36,561 nucleotides of DNA from Bacteroidales bacterium (lineage in GTDB: Bacteria; Bacteroidota; Bacteroidia; Bacteroidales; UBA932): positions 1 to 36,561 of the forward strand of contig JAFZBQ010000013.1 of NCBI GenBank assembly GCA_017561665.1, given 5' to 3'. The position numbers and the translations under genes are program-made. Position 1 is the stretch's first letter. Each line of letters opens with the position of its first letter. The notes under the pieces were generated by a model. It saw only the letters and a program-made list of their open reading frames with translations. It did not search any database and was not told the DNA's origin. This document shows, one piece after another, positions 7,264 through 15,928 of the stretch.

Positions 7264-7770
7264 TTATCTTAAATAATCTATTACAGCGTTGGTGAGGTCG
7301 TACTTGGGATCCTTGTACACGATACCGGTGGTTACGGTAAGGTCAAGCACAAGGGAACACCCGCGGCTTGCCGCGACCTTCTGGATTGCAGTCTCAACGA
7401 CCTCCTGGATGGGAGAGATGAGCTTCTCGGAACGTTTGGTAAGAACGCCTTCCTCTCCGAAATACTTTTCTTCCTTCTCTTTCATAGCCTTTTCCTTGGC
7501 AATGATCTCATTTTCCTTTGCCTGCTGGGAAGCGGCAGAAAGAGACTGTTTGCGGCTCATATAGTCGCGATAGAGTGCGTCAATGGCGTCAGCATCCTTC
7601 TGGATGTCGGCTTTGTACTTTTCTGCAAGTGTATTGAGTTCATTCTGGGCATCCAGATATTCTTGTATGCAACTCAGAATCTTCTCTGTGTCAACATAGC
7701 CTACAGACTGGGCTGCGGCGGGCAGAACTGCCATAAAGCAGATTGCGAGAATAACAAATACCTTTTTCAT
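7264..7770 (-). CDS. OmpH/Skp-family periplasmic chaperone, first copy
   Basis: A 168-residue protein with a signal peptide (cleavage after AAAQ near residue 21) and a mature start SVGYVDTEKIL, which is the usual first strand of Skp. A Lys/Glu/Ala-rich coiled coil spans about residues 35-110, and a C-terminal AIQKVAASRGCSLVLD strand closes the body. It starts 12 bases after the bamA stop, so it should be made with BamA and act as its client carrier. It is a divergent paralogue of the gene immediately downstream; both follow the same layout with clearly different sequences. Confidence 0.9.
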   Translation of the reverse strand: MKKVFVILAICFMAVLPAAAQSVGYVDTEKILSCIQEYLDAQNELNTLAEKYKADIQKDADAIDALYRDYMSRKQSLSAASQQAKENEIIAKEKAMKEKEEKYFGEEGVLTKRSEKLISPIQEVVETAIQKVAASRGCSLVLDLTVTTGIVYKDPKYDLTNAVIDYLR

Positions 7771-7782
7771 ATCTTCTAAGTT

Positions 7783-10299
7783 TTAAAATTGTTGTCCTAT
7801 AGTAAAGTGGAACTGGCTTCTTTCATCGGCCGGTCCGTCAAATCCGTAACCCCAGTCAACACCAAGCATACCGACAACCGACAGGAACACGCGGAGGCCG
7901 ACACCGGCGCTGCGCTTGATCTGGAAGGGATTGAACTCCTTGATGTCGGACCAGCAGTTACCGCCCTCCAGGAAGGCCAGTGCGAATATGGTCGACTGCG
8001 GCTTGAGGATTATCGGGTATCGGAGTTCTACCGTAAACTTGTCGTATACGTTACCGGCATAGGCGCCGTTGATATACGGGGTCAGCGAGTAGTCTTCATA
8101 ACCGCGAAGCGAGATAACGTCGTTTCCGTAGGTATTGTAGCCCGACATACCGTCGCCGCCCACCAGGAAGCCCTCGAACGGAGAATAGCCCCACTTGCGG
8201 TTGTAGTAGCCAAGGTAGCCGAAATGCGCCGCCGTCATCAGCACCAGGTCCTTCCAAATCCTGACGTAGCTGCGTCCGGAGAAGGTCCATTTGTTGTATT
8301 CCAGCCAGCGGTAGTGGTCCTGGTCGCTCATCTTGCTGTAGTCCAGATCCTTGCTGCGCAGAAGCGAATAAGGGGGAGTCAGCTGCAGGCTGAATGTCAA
8401 ATCGGAACCGACGCGGGGATAAATCTGCTGGTCGATTGACTGGCGAGACAGGGTGATGGTATAATTGAGGTTGTTGTAATGTCCGTCTGTGAAGACATAA
8501 TAGCGGTACCAGTCTTTCAGGTCGTAGAACTGCCAGCCCAGTGAATTGTACAGGGTAAAGTAGTTGTCTGGCCATTTGAGACGCTTGCCGAGTCCTATCG
8601 AGAAGCCGCCCACGTTCATCGCCTTGTCATCGGAGTAATTGACGTAATACTGCGAGATGTAGGAGTTTGTCTGGCGGGTGAAATATGCCGATATGCTCAG
8701 CGAGGTAGGTTTCTTGCCGAACAGCCATGGCTCCACAAAGCTTGCAGAAAGGGCCTGATAGTAAGTACCGTTGGTCTGATAGCGGAAAGCCAGCGTCTGG
8801 TTGTCTCCCAGGGGTACCGGCCTCCAGGCCTCCTTGCGGAAAAAGTTACGGGTGGAGAAGTTGCTGAAGTTGATGCCGACGGTGCCGACGAAAGTGCGGG
8901 CACCCCAGCCGCCGGAGAGTTCCAGCTGGCTGTTGGACTTCTCTTCTACATTATAGGAAATGTCCACCGTATTGTTGAGGGGATCGGGAATCAGGTTCCA
9001 GCCTGTCCCCTGCTCCACTATCTTCTCAGCATCAAAGTTACTCATCGTACCCAGCTCGCGGATGGAGCGCTCGAAATCGCTCTGCGAATACAGGTAACCG
9101 GGACGGGTGTACACAGCACGGCGGATGACACGCTCGTTGGTGATGTTGTTGCCGCTGATGAGCACGTTGTTGAAGGTGGCCTGCTTGCCCTCCACCATAC
9201 GGATCTCGACATCCACGGAGTCTCCCACGATGTTGGTCTCCACGGGAGTAACGTTGAAGAAGAGGTAGCCGTAGTCGCGGTAGAGCGATGCCACCGACTG
9301 TTCTCCCTCCTTGCCGCCCTGCAGGCGCTGATTGAGGGTCACCAGGTCGTACACATCTCCCTTCTCTATGCGGAGCACCTTGTTGAGGGTCTCTGCAGGA
9401 TAGACGGAGTTGCCGGTCCAGGTGATGTTGCGGAAATAATATTTGCGGCCCTGGTCAATCCTGAAATTGATACCCAGACGGCCTTCTTCTATGGTATAGA
9501 TGGAATCCTTGACAATCTTGGCGTCGCGGTAGCCGTGCTCGTTGAAGGCGTCAATGAGCTTCTCCTTGTCGTTGGGATATTCATCTTCGTTGAATTTCTT
9601 GCTGTTGAAGAAGTTGTACCAGGAGCGGTCCTTTGTCTTCTTCATGGATTTGTCCAGCTTGTACTTGTCGATCTCCTCCACACCCTCATAGGTGATGGTG
9701 CGCACCTTTACTTTCTTACCCCGGTCGACGTCAAAGGTAACGCGGACAGCGTTGTTGATTACGCTATCCTCTTCTGTCAGGGCCTCTACCCTGGCGTTGT
9801 TGAAACCCTTCTCCTTGTAGTAGTTCTTGATAACACCAATGGAAGAGGAGATGACATATTCAGATAGTTCCCGGCCGCGCTTGAGGTTGAGCTTTTCCTT
9901 GAGGTCGTCCTGCTCGCTTTTCTTGACGCCCTTGTATAGCCAGGCCGATACGCGGGGACGCTCCTGGACATCGATGCGCAGCCATACGGTGTCGCGCGCC
10001 ACCGAAAGGGAATCGACATAGATGCCGACGTTGCGGAAATATTTCTGATTCATTATGGCCGACAGCCTTACGGCGACATCCTCGCTGGGAATGGTCACCT
10101 TGCTGCCAGGCTTGAAACCGGCGACTGATAGGATGCGGCCGTCGTCCAGAAACTGATTGCCGGAAACCCTTACTCCGCCGAGCGTATATGTCTGGGGCTT
10201 GCTGTAGTCAACCACATAATCTTCCTCGACGTCATTCTGGGCGTTGAGGGCCACCGATGTGATCAACGACATTATCAATATTGCAAGTCTTCTTCTCAT
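7783..10299 (-). CDS. bamA: Outer-membrane protein assembly factor BamA
   Basis: An 838-residue Omp85 protein, the central insertase for outer-membrane beta-barrels. It has a signal peptide ending in NAQ (about residue 21), a series of POTRA domains over roughly residues 35-430 (repeated patterns such as VRVSGNQFL, RTITYEGVEE, ITWTGNSVY and NVLISGNNIT), and a C-terminal barrel. The barrel carries ISLRGYED, matching the conserved VRGY/F element of strand 16, and the protein ends in phenylalanine (HFTIGQQF), the C-terminal signature of barrels. Its start overlaps the uppS stop by 4 bases. Two Skp-family genes follow directly, so the chaperones and the insertase are made together. Confidence 0.96.
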   Translation of the reverse strand: MRRRLAILIMSLITSVALNAQNDVEEDYVVDYSKPQTYTLGGVRVSGNQFLDDGRILSVAGFKPGSKVTIPSEDVAVRLSAIMNQKYFRNVGIYVDSLSVARDTVWLRIDVQERPRVSAWLYKGVKKSEQDDLKEKLNLKRGRELSEYVISSSIGVIKNYYKEKGFNNARVEALTEEDSVINNAVRVTFDVDRGKKVKVRTITYEGVEEIDKYKLDKSMKKTKDRSWYNFFNSKKFNEDEYPNDKEKLIDAFNEHGYRDAKIVKDSIYTIEEGRLGINFRIDQGRKYYFRNITWTGNSVYPAETLNKVLRIEKGDVYDLVTLNQRLQGGKEGEQSVASLYRDYGYLFFNVTPVETNIVGDSVDVEIRMVEGKQATFNNVLISGNNITNERVIRRAVYTRPGYLYSQSDFERSIRELGTMSNFDAEKIVEQGTGWNLIPDPLNNTVDISYNVEEKSNSQLELSGGWGARTFVGTVGINFSNFSTRNFFRKEAWRPVPLGDNQTLAFRYQTNGTYYQALSASFVEPWLFGKKPTSLSISAYFTRQTNSYISQYYVNYSDDKAMNVGGFSIGLGKRLKWPDNYFTLYNSLGWQFYDLKDWYRYYVFTDGHYNNLNYTITLSRQSIDQQIYPRVGSDLTFSLQLTPPYSLLRSKDLDYSKMSDQDHYRWLEYNKWTFSGRSYVRIWKDLVLMTAAHFGYLGYYNRKWGYSPFEGFLVGGDGMSGYNTYGNDVISLRGYEDYSLTPYINGAYAGNVYDKFTVELRYPIILKPQSTIFALAFLEGGNCWSDIKEFNPFQIKRSAGVGLRVFLSVVGMLGVDWGYGFDGPADERSQFHFTIGQQF

Positions 10300-10976
10300 T
10301 GCTTCACTTTTCCAAATCTTCTGTCACGGCCGCTGAAGCAGTCCAGGGCTTCATTGAAGTCATCTTCTCTAAAATCAGGCCAAAGTTTGTCGGTAAAATA
10401 AAATTCGGTGTAGGCGCACTGCCATAGCATATAATTGCTGATGCGCTGCTCTCCGCCGGTGCGGATAAGCAGGTCTGGGTCGGGGATGCCGGCAGTGGCC
10501 AGATAGCTCTCCAGCGGCTTGGCGTCGGGGGTGCCGTAGTCCTTCGCATAGCGCTCCGCAGCCTGCTCTATATCCCACTTGCCGCTGTAACTGAACATCA
10601 GTAGCAGGGTATGGTCGGTATATTGTGCGGTCTCTGCCTCGGCGGCCTCGATCTCATTGCGAAGACGGGGAGTCAGGCGGTCCATATCGCCGATGACCTT
10701 GAATCCGACCTTGTTCTCGTGAAATTCGGGCAGTTCCTTGCGGATATTGTAGGACATAAGGTCCATGATTGCGGCGACCTCCTTATCGGGCCTGTTCCAG
10801 TTCTCCTGTGAGAAAGTGTACAGACTCAGATATTTGACATCCCGCTTGACGGCCGCCCGCATGCAGGCCCTGACGCTCTCTGCGCCTGCGGCATGGCCGG
10901 CACTACGAGAAAGTCCCCTGGCGGTGGCCCAACGGCCGTTGCCGTCCATTATTATTGTCACGTGAGTAGGTTGCAT
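10296..10976 (-). CDS. uppS: Isoprenyl transferase (undecaprenyl diphosphate synthase)
   Basis: A 226-residue cis-prenyltransferase that extends farnesyl diphosphate with isopentenyl diphosphate to make the C55 lipid carrier for peptidoglycan and O-antigen. The catalytic MDGNGRWA motif is at residues 11-18. YTFSQENWNRP binds isopentenyl diphosphate. The C-terminal signature RTGGEQRISNYMLWQCAYTE is intact. Length is slightly below the common 240-250 residues. It lies 3 bases from nadK and overlaps bamA by 4 bases. In many Bacteroidota a DUF6089-type gene sits between nadK and uppS; none is present here. Confidence 0.95.
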   Translation of the reverse strand: MQPTHVTIIMDGNGRWATARGLSRSAGHAAGAESVRACMRAAVKRDVKYLSLYTFSQENWNRPDKEVAAIMDLMSYNIRKELPEFHENKVGFKVIGDMDRLTPRLRNEIEAAEAETAQYTDHTLLLMFSYSGKWDIEQAAERYAKDYGTPDAKPLESYLATAGIPDPDLLIRTGGEQRISNYMLWQCAYTEFYFTDKLWPDFREDDFNEALDCFSGRDRRFGKVKQ

Positions 10977-10979
10977 AAT

Positions 10980-11798
10980 CTAAAAGGCGTTTCTTTTGTC
11001 TTCCCCCCAGAGGAGTTTGTCCTTGAGGGCGTCTATGAATCCTGCGTTATGGAAGGTTATGCATTCTGCACAATGGGGTGCCTTGCGCAGCGTAAACTTG
11101 CTGCCCACAGGGACCTCGAACGCGGTATTGTCCAGAGTAACCACGCCAGTCTGGGAGGACTTTGAGGTGAACGTGATCTCCAACCGGGATTCCGCCGGGG
11201 CCACAATAGGCCTGATATTCAGGTTGTGGGGAGCTATGGGAGCGGTAATGAACACATCCGAATCGGGGGTGACAATGGGACCGCCCACGCTCAAGGAATA
11301 GGCCGTGCTGCCGGTGGGCGTTGAAACCACCACGCCGTCTGCCCAGTATGCGGGGAGATGCTCCCCACCCATGGCAACGTCTATGCGCAGCATTGAGGGA
11401 TTGTGGCGCTGGATGGAAAACTCGTTGAGTGCGTAAGGATAAATACCGTGCGGGATCGCTGCCGACTCCACCTGGATCAGGATGCGTTTCTGTATGGAAT
11501 AGTTACCCCCCAGAAGATCGTCGATCCAGGCATTCTCCCCCTCTTCCACTTTTGCCGATGTCAGGAAACCGAGCCGGCCAAAGTTGATGCCGGCGATTGG
11601 TATCTGCTTGCCGCCCAGCATTTTAATGGCGCGCAAGAAAGTGCCGTCACCGCCGAGTGCCAGCAAGATGTCGGTGCCGGGCTGCAGCTCTTTTGTGCAA
11701 AAGTAAGTTTGTGCCCCGCCAAGCGCCAGTCTGCGCAGCAGAAACCACACTTTCTCATCGTCCTTATCGATATTCCGTCCGTAAATCGCGATTGTCAT
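10980..11798 (-). CDS. nadK: NAD kinase
   Basis: A 272-residue enzyme that phosphorylates NAD to NADP. The GGDGTFL motif is near residue 70, NFGRLGFLT follows near residue 95, and ADGVVVSTPTGSTAYSLSVGGP forms the NAD-binding core near residue 170. I chose the ATG at 11798, which starts MTIAIYGR at the family's usual first strand; a GTG two codons upstream is possible but less likely. It is the first gene of the nadK-uppS-bamA-Skp-Skp run and diverges from pdxJ. Its promoter has an exact TAnnTTTG box and a TTTG -33 element. Confidence 0.94.
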   Translation of the reverse strand: MTIAIYGRNIDKDDEKVWFLLRRLALGGAQTYFCTKELQPGTDILLALGGDGTFLRAIKMLGGKQIPIAGINFGRLGFLTSAKVEEGENAWIDDLLGGNYSIQKRILIQVESAAIPHGIYPYALNEFSIQRHNPSMLRIDVAMGGEHLPAYWADGVVVSTPTGSTAYSLSVGGPIVTPDSDVFITAPIAPHNLNIRPIVAPAESRLEITFTSKSSQTGVVTLDNTAFEVPVGSKFTLRKAPHCAECITFHNAGFIDALKDKLLWGEDKRNAF

Positions 11799-11817
11799 CG
11801 GCACTTATTTTGAACCC

Positions 11818-11850
11818 CAAATTTAGTATTTTATATAGGTATTAACCAAA
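11818..11850 (-). promoter_or_regulatory. nadK operon promoter, -33 TTTG and -7 TAnnTTTG
   Basis: On the minus strand TTTG (11850-11847) is followed by a 21-base spacer and TAAATTTG (11825-11818), ending 19 bases before the nadK ATG. Both elements and the spacing fit the Bacteroidota primary promoter. Confidence 0.65.
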
Positions 11851-11856
11851 ATTATT

Positions 11857-11864
11857 TACATTTG
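11857..11864 (+). promoter_or_regulatory. pdxJ -7 promoter box (TAnnTTTG)
   Basis: TACATTTG matches the consensus and ends 12 bases before the pdxJ ATG at 11877, so the leader should be only a few bases long. No clear -33 TTTG is visible. Confidence 0.6.
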
Positions 11865-11876
11865 TATTCTGATATT

Positions 11877-12590
11877 ATGACAAAGCTAAGCGTTAACATA
11901 AACAAGATCGCCACTTTGCGCAATTCGCGCGGAGGGCATCAGCCCGATGTGCTCAAGGCCGCCCTGGACTGCGTCCGTTTCGGCGGTCAGGGCATCACCG
12001 TACACCCTCGTCCCGACGAGCGCCACATCCGCTATCTTGATGTCTATCAAATCAAGCCCCGGCTGGATGTAGAGCTCAACGTAGAGGGCAACCCGATTAA
12101 GAAATTCATGGATCTTGTACTCGAGGTGCACCCCGCCCAGGTAACCCTGGTGCCCGATGCCCGCGACGTGCTCACCTCCAACACAGGTTGGAACACCGTT
12201 GCCAATGCAGATTTTCTAAAGGACATCTGCCGCATCCTTCGCGAAGAGGGCATTCGCTCCTCCATTTTCGTGGATCCCGACGTAAAGATGGTACGCGGGG
12301 CAGCCGAAGCCGGTGCCGACCGCATCGAACTCTATACTTACCAGTACGCCCACAAATACATTTCAGGTCGCGAAAAGGCCATCCTGCCCTACTATGACGC
12401 CTGCAACGAGGCCATAAAATGCGGCCTTGGCGTCAATGCCGGCCACGACCTCAACCTGGACAATCTGCGCTATTTCAAGCAGACAATGCCCCGTCTGGAC
12501 GAGGTTTCGATTGGACACGCCCTGATTTGCGACGCCCTATACCTGGGTCTGGAAAAGACCATCGCGGCGTATTTGAAAGAATTGAAATAA
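11877..12590 (+). CDS. pdxJ: Pyridoxine 5'-phosphate synthase
   Basis: A 237-residue TIM-barrel enzyme that condenses 1-deoxyxylulose 5-phosphate with 3-amino-2-oxopropyl phosphate to form vitamin B6 phosphate. Recognisable elements are [18 protein letters not shown] at the N-terminus, [55 protein letters not shown] and EVSIGHAL near the end. I chose the ATG at 11877: an in-frame TTG at 11862 lies inside the -7 promoter box and cannot be translated from that promoter. It is the first gene of a plus-strand run of four genes and diverges from nadK. Confidence 0.95.
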   Translation: MTKLSVNINKIATLRNSRGGHQPDVLKAALDCVRFGGQGITVHPRPDERHIRYLDVYQIKPRLDVELNVEGNPIKKFMDLVLEVHPAQVTLVPDARDVLTSNTGWNTVANADFLKDICRILREEGIRSSIFVDPDVKMVRGAAEAGADRIELYTYQYAHKYISGREKAILPYYDACNEAIKCGLGVNAGHDLNLDNLRYFKQTMPRLDEVSIGHALICDALYLGLEKTIAAYLKELK

Positions 12591-12611
12591 TCATAAAAAT
12601 TAATCCATAAA

Positions 12612-13250
12612 ATGAAAAAGACACCCCTTATCCTCAGCATCATCGCTCTGGTAGTAGCGCTTGCCGCTGCAGTTCTGTCGGTAGTTAAACCTGATTTCAA
12701 GTCTAAAAAGGCCGTCGAGTCCGCTGATTCCCTCAGCACCGATGCCATCACCGCAGTTGCCGGCGACATCGTATACGTCCAGTTGGATTCACTGATTGCC
12801 AACTATGACATGTACAACGACCTTATGACTGCATTCCAGAGCAAGGTACAGGGCATTCAGGACGATCTTAACAAGCGCGGCCGCCGTCTGGAGAGCGATG
12901 CAAAGGCATTTGAGAACCAGGTTCAGAAGGGTCTTCTGACCCGCAGCGCAGCGGAAGAACAGCAAAACAAGCTGATGCAGCGCCAGCAGAACCTTCAGAA
13001 CGACATGGCAAAGAAGGATGCAGAGATACAGGAAGAGCAGGCTGTGCTCAACAACCAGGTGTACTATGCTGTCAAGGAGTTCATCGAGAAATACAACGAC
13101 GAACATCAGTTCTCACTGATTCTGACCACCAGCGGTGTTACCAACACAGTGCTTAACGTAAATCCCGGCCTGGACATCACCGCCGATGTTCTCAAGGGCC
13201 TCAACGAGGAATACATCAAGAACCGTAACGCAAAACCTGTAGCAGAGTAA
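12612..13250 (+). CDS. OmpH/Skp-family coiled-coil protein with probable N-terminal membrane anchor
   Basis: A 212-residue protein with a Skp-like body: DIVYVQLDSLI first strand (about residue 54), a long coiled coil rich in Lys, Gln and Glu (about residues 75-145), and the C-terminal strand HQFSLILTTSGVTNTVLNVN. Unlike the two copies near bamA, its N-terminus is a long uninterrupted hydrophobic helix (residues 5-24) that continues into KPDFKSKK with no clear signal-peptidase site. It may therefore stay tethered to the inner membrane facing the periplasm. It lies between pdxJ (21 bases) and purC (9 bases), away from the Bam genes. A client-holding role is inferred from the family. Confidence 0.82.
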   Translation: MKKTPLILSIIALVVALAAAVLSVVKPDFKSKKAVESADSLSTDAITAVAGDIVYVQLDSLIANYDMYNDLMTAFQSKVQGIQDDLNKRGRRLESDAKAFENQVQKGLLTRSAAEEQQNKLMQRQQNLQNDMAKKDAEIQEEQAVLNNQVYYAVKEFIEKYNDEHQFSLILTTSGVTNTVLNVNPGLDITADVLKGLNEEYIKNRNAKPVAE

Positions 13251-13259
13251 CAGGCAGAA

Positions 13260-14213
13260 ATGGGCGCAGTTACACATACCGAATTCGATTTCAGGGGCCA
13301 GAGCGGAAAGTACATAGGCAAGGTTCGTGACGTTTACACCATCGCCGACAAATACCTGGTGATGATTGCCACCGACCGCATCAGCGCCTTCGACGTGATC
13401 CTGCCCGAGGGTATCCCCTACAAGGGACAGGTGCTCAACCAGATAGCGTCATCATTCCTGGATCTGACAGAGGATATCGTTCCCAATTGGAAAATCGCCT
13501 CCCCAGACCCTATGGTCACAGTTGGCTACAAATGCGAAGGGCTTCCGGTTGAGATGATAGTACGCCGCTGTCTTACAGGCAGTTCGTGGCGATCTTACAA
13601 GGCGGGTGCCCGCGAGATCTGCGGAGTTCCAATTCCAGAAGGGATGCGCGAACACCAGCGTTTCGAAACCCCGATAATCACCCCTACAACCAAGGCTGAG
13701 ATCGGCGCCCACGACGAGGACATCAGCAAAGAAGAGATAATTGCGCGCGGCATTATGAGCCGTGAGGACTATGAAAAACTGGAGGATATCGCCCTCAAGC
13801 TTTTCCTGCGCGGAGAAGAGATTGCCGCCAGGCACAATCTGATGCTGGTGGACACCAAATATGAATTCGGTTATCTTAACGGCGAGTTGTGCCTGATGGA
13901 CGAGATCCACACTCCCGATTCTTCCCGCTACTTCTATGCCGACACCTATCAGGAACTGTTCGACAAGGGCCTGCCGCAGAAGCAACTCTCCAAGGAGTTT
14001 GTACGCGAATGGCTCATGGACAACGGATTCCAGGGCAAGGAGGGGCAGAAGGTACCCGAGATGGACACCGCGCGTGTAAACGCCATCAGCGACCGTTACG
14101 TGGAACTGTACGAAAAGATAACTGGCAAAGAGTTTGTAAAAGAGCCTTACGACAATATTTACGAGCGCATAGAGTGCAACGTAAAGAATATGCTCGCAAG
14201 ACTGGAATATTAA
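13260..14213 (+). CDS. purC: Phosphoribosylaminoimidazole-succinocarboxamide synthase (SAICAR synthase)
   Basis: A 317-residue ATP-dependent ligase of purine synthesis that couples aspartate to CAIR. Visible motifs are GKVRDVYTI (ATP-binding loop), [40 protein letters not shown], the [13 protein letters not shown] signature and [10 protein letters not shown]. The length matches the longer Bacteroidota form. It is preceded by the anchored Skp-like gene (9 bases) and followed by the LysM protein gene (12 bases), so it seems to be an internal gene of the pdxJ transcript. Confidence 0.95.
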   Translation: MGAVTHTEFDFRGQSGKYIGKVRDVYTIADKYLVMIATDRISAFDVILPEGIPYKGQVLNQIASSFLDLTEDIVPNWKIASPDPMVTVGYKCEGLPVEMIVRRCLTGSSWRSYKAGAREICGVPIPEGMREHQRFETPIITPTTKAEIGAHDEDISKEEIIARGIMSREDYEKLEDIALKLFLRGEEIAARHNLMLVDTKYEFGYLNGELCLMDEIHTPDSSRYFYADTYQELFDKGLPQKQLSKEFVREWLMDNGFQGKEGQKVPEMDTARVNAISDRYVELYEKITGKEFVKEPYDNIYERIECNVKNMLARLEY

Positions 14214-14225
14214 CAGACACGTCCG

Positions 14226-15926
14226 ATGAAAAGAATCTGTGCCGCCATAGCCATCGCCGCCGCGCTGCTCACAATAGGTCCTGCTGCCGGTGCGCAGAAA
14301 TTCATACCTGCCCATGTGGAGGTCTCTAAAAGCACTGTTGACATAGAAGGCCGCACTTTCTATGTCCATACCGTGGAGGCAAGGCAGACTTTGTATTCAA
14401 TTTGCAAAGCCTACGATGCAGATTTGGACGAAGTCAAGGAAATAAATGCAGAACGGCTCACCGGTGGACTCAAGACCGGGTCGCTGCTGCTGATTCCGGC
14501 CGACAAGAAAGTTGCCGAGAGCAAAACAGAGCCCCGGACTGTGGCTGCCGAACCTGCCAGGCAGGTACAAGAAGCACCCGCAGAACAACCCCGGCAGGAG
14601 GTTAAATATATATACCACCGTGTCAAGTGGTACGACTCCCTGCTGATGCTCTCACTCAAGTACAAAGTTTCCCAGGAGGATATCGTGGAACTCAACAACC
14701 TCGACTCCAAGACTTTGGTTGTTGGCCAGATTCTGAAGATCCCCGTCAGGGGAGATGTCGATTCCGACATTATTGACGACAACACGATGGTAGAAGTCCC
14801 CGAAGAGGGCGATTTTGAAGAAGATGATGACACCGACACGGAAGTCACCATCATCGACCAGGAAGAGCCCGAACAGGACTGGAACTGGAAGCCCGTGTAT
14901 GTCCCTTTCAACGGTACCGCCAACATCGCCTTGATTATCCCTATCGGCAGCAAGACATCTTCTCCTTCCGGCAATTTCCTGGACTTTTACGGCGGAATGC
15001 TGATGGCTATAGAAGATGCCCGCAAGGATGGCACCAACGTCAATCTCAAGGTGATTGACATGACCGACTTCAGCAGCGCAGAGCAGTTGATGCAGGAGTC
15101 CCGTCTGGAGAATTTCGACTTCCTGATTGGCAACTTCTCCATGGAGAATATCGAGACACCCGCACACTGGTGCGACATCCATCACATCCCGCTGATCTCA
15201 CCTCTGGACCAGAAGGTCGAGGCGGCCACATACAACCATCCCTACCTGATCAACGTACAGCTGGCATCTTCTACCCAGACGATGCGTATGGCAGAATCGA
15301 TAGGTTTCCGTCCCGGCAAAGACAATGTTGTAGTGCTGGCAGACAGCGGCGAGAATCAGAGCAAATTCCACTCTGAGATAACCGCAAGTCTCGACTCGCT
15401 TCATATCCCCTACACCATTGCGAAGACCTCCTCCGGCCACATTCTGGAGAACCTGCGAAACACCTTGATCCAGGGCAAACGCAACCATGTGATTATTACC
15501 AGCGAAAGGGAATCCCTGGCAGGCGACGCCGTACGCACACTGGGCAATCTCTCACGCGCCGGTACATACGAGATCGTGGGCTACGCCAGCCACAAGATCC
15601 GCAAGTTTGAGTCAATAGAGGCCGATTCTTACCAGAAGATGAACGCCCACTTCTCCATGGGTCACTATGTGGATTACAGCGACGAGGACGCACGCGAGTT
15701 CGTACGCCGTTACAGGGCTCTCTACAACGCCGATCCCGGCAACTTCGGTTTCCAGGGATACGACGTAGGTGCCTATTTCATAGATGCACTCAAACGCTAT
15801 GGCAACGACATGATCAACGGTATCGGACGCTACTACCATGAGGGTATGCAGCTCAACTTCCGGTTCGACCGCCGCAACTCATTCGGCGGCATGTTCAACG
15901 AAGCCACCAAGAATCTGGTCTACTAA
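14226..15926 (+). CDS. Secreted LysM protein fused to a type I periplasmic-binding-protein fold
   Basis: A 566-residue exported protein. It has a signal peptide ending AGAQ (about residue 24), LysM repeat 1 at about residues 45-92, and a Glu/Pro/Ala linker. LysM repeat 2 lies at about 128-174, followed by a strongly acidic linker at about 178-218. From about 232 to the end is a domain that reads like a Leu/Ile/Val-type substrate-binding protein (NIALIIPIGSK...FLDFYGGMLMAIEDA, and near the end NFGFQGYDVGAYFIDALKRYG). LysM repeats bind peptidoglycan, so the binding domain is probably held at the cell wall. The ligand is not visible. Related LysM/ABC-binding-like fusions occur in Bacteroidota, possibly as wall-sensing proteins. 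It ends 2 bases before the convergent peptidase gene. Confidence 0.85.
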   Translation: MKRICAAIAIAAALLTIGPAAGAQKFIPAHVEVSKSTVDIEGRTFYVHTVEARQTLYSICKAYDADLDEVKEINAERLTGGLKTGSLLLIPADKKVAESKTEPRTVAAEPARQVQEAPAEQPRQEVKYIYHRVKWYDSLLMLSLKYKVSQEDIVELNNLDSKTLVVGQILKIPVRGDVDSDIIDDNTMVEVPEEGDFEEDDDTDTEVTIIDQEEPEQDWNWKPVYVPFNGTANIALIIPIGSKTSSPSGNFLDFYGGMLMAIEDARKDGTNVNLKVIDMTDFSSAEQLMQESRLENFDFLIGNFSMENIETPAHWCDIHHIPLISPLDQKVEAATYNHPYLINVQLASSTQTMRMAESIGFRPGKDNVVVLADSGENQSKFHSEITASLDSLHIPYTIAKTSSGHILENLRNTLIQGKRNHVIITSERESLAGDAVRTLGNLSRAGTYEIVGYASHKIRKFESIEADSYQKMNAHFSMGHYVDYSDEDAREFVRRYRALYNADPGNFGFQGYDVGAYFIDALKRYGNDMINGIGRYYHEGMQLNFRFDRRNSFGGMFNEATKNLVY

Positions 15927-15928
15927 TC

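Noticed and set aside
11805-11876. Possible small RNA in the nadK/pdxJ gap
   Set aside because: The gap is explained by two divergent promoters and shows no stable hairpin or terminator.
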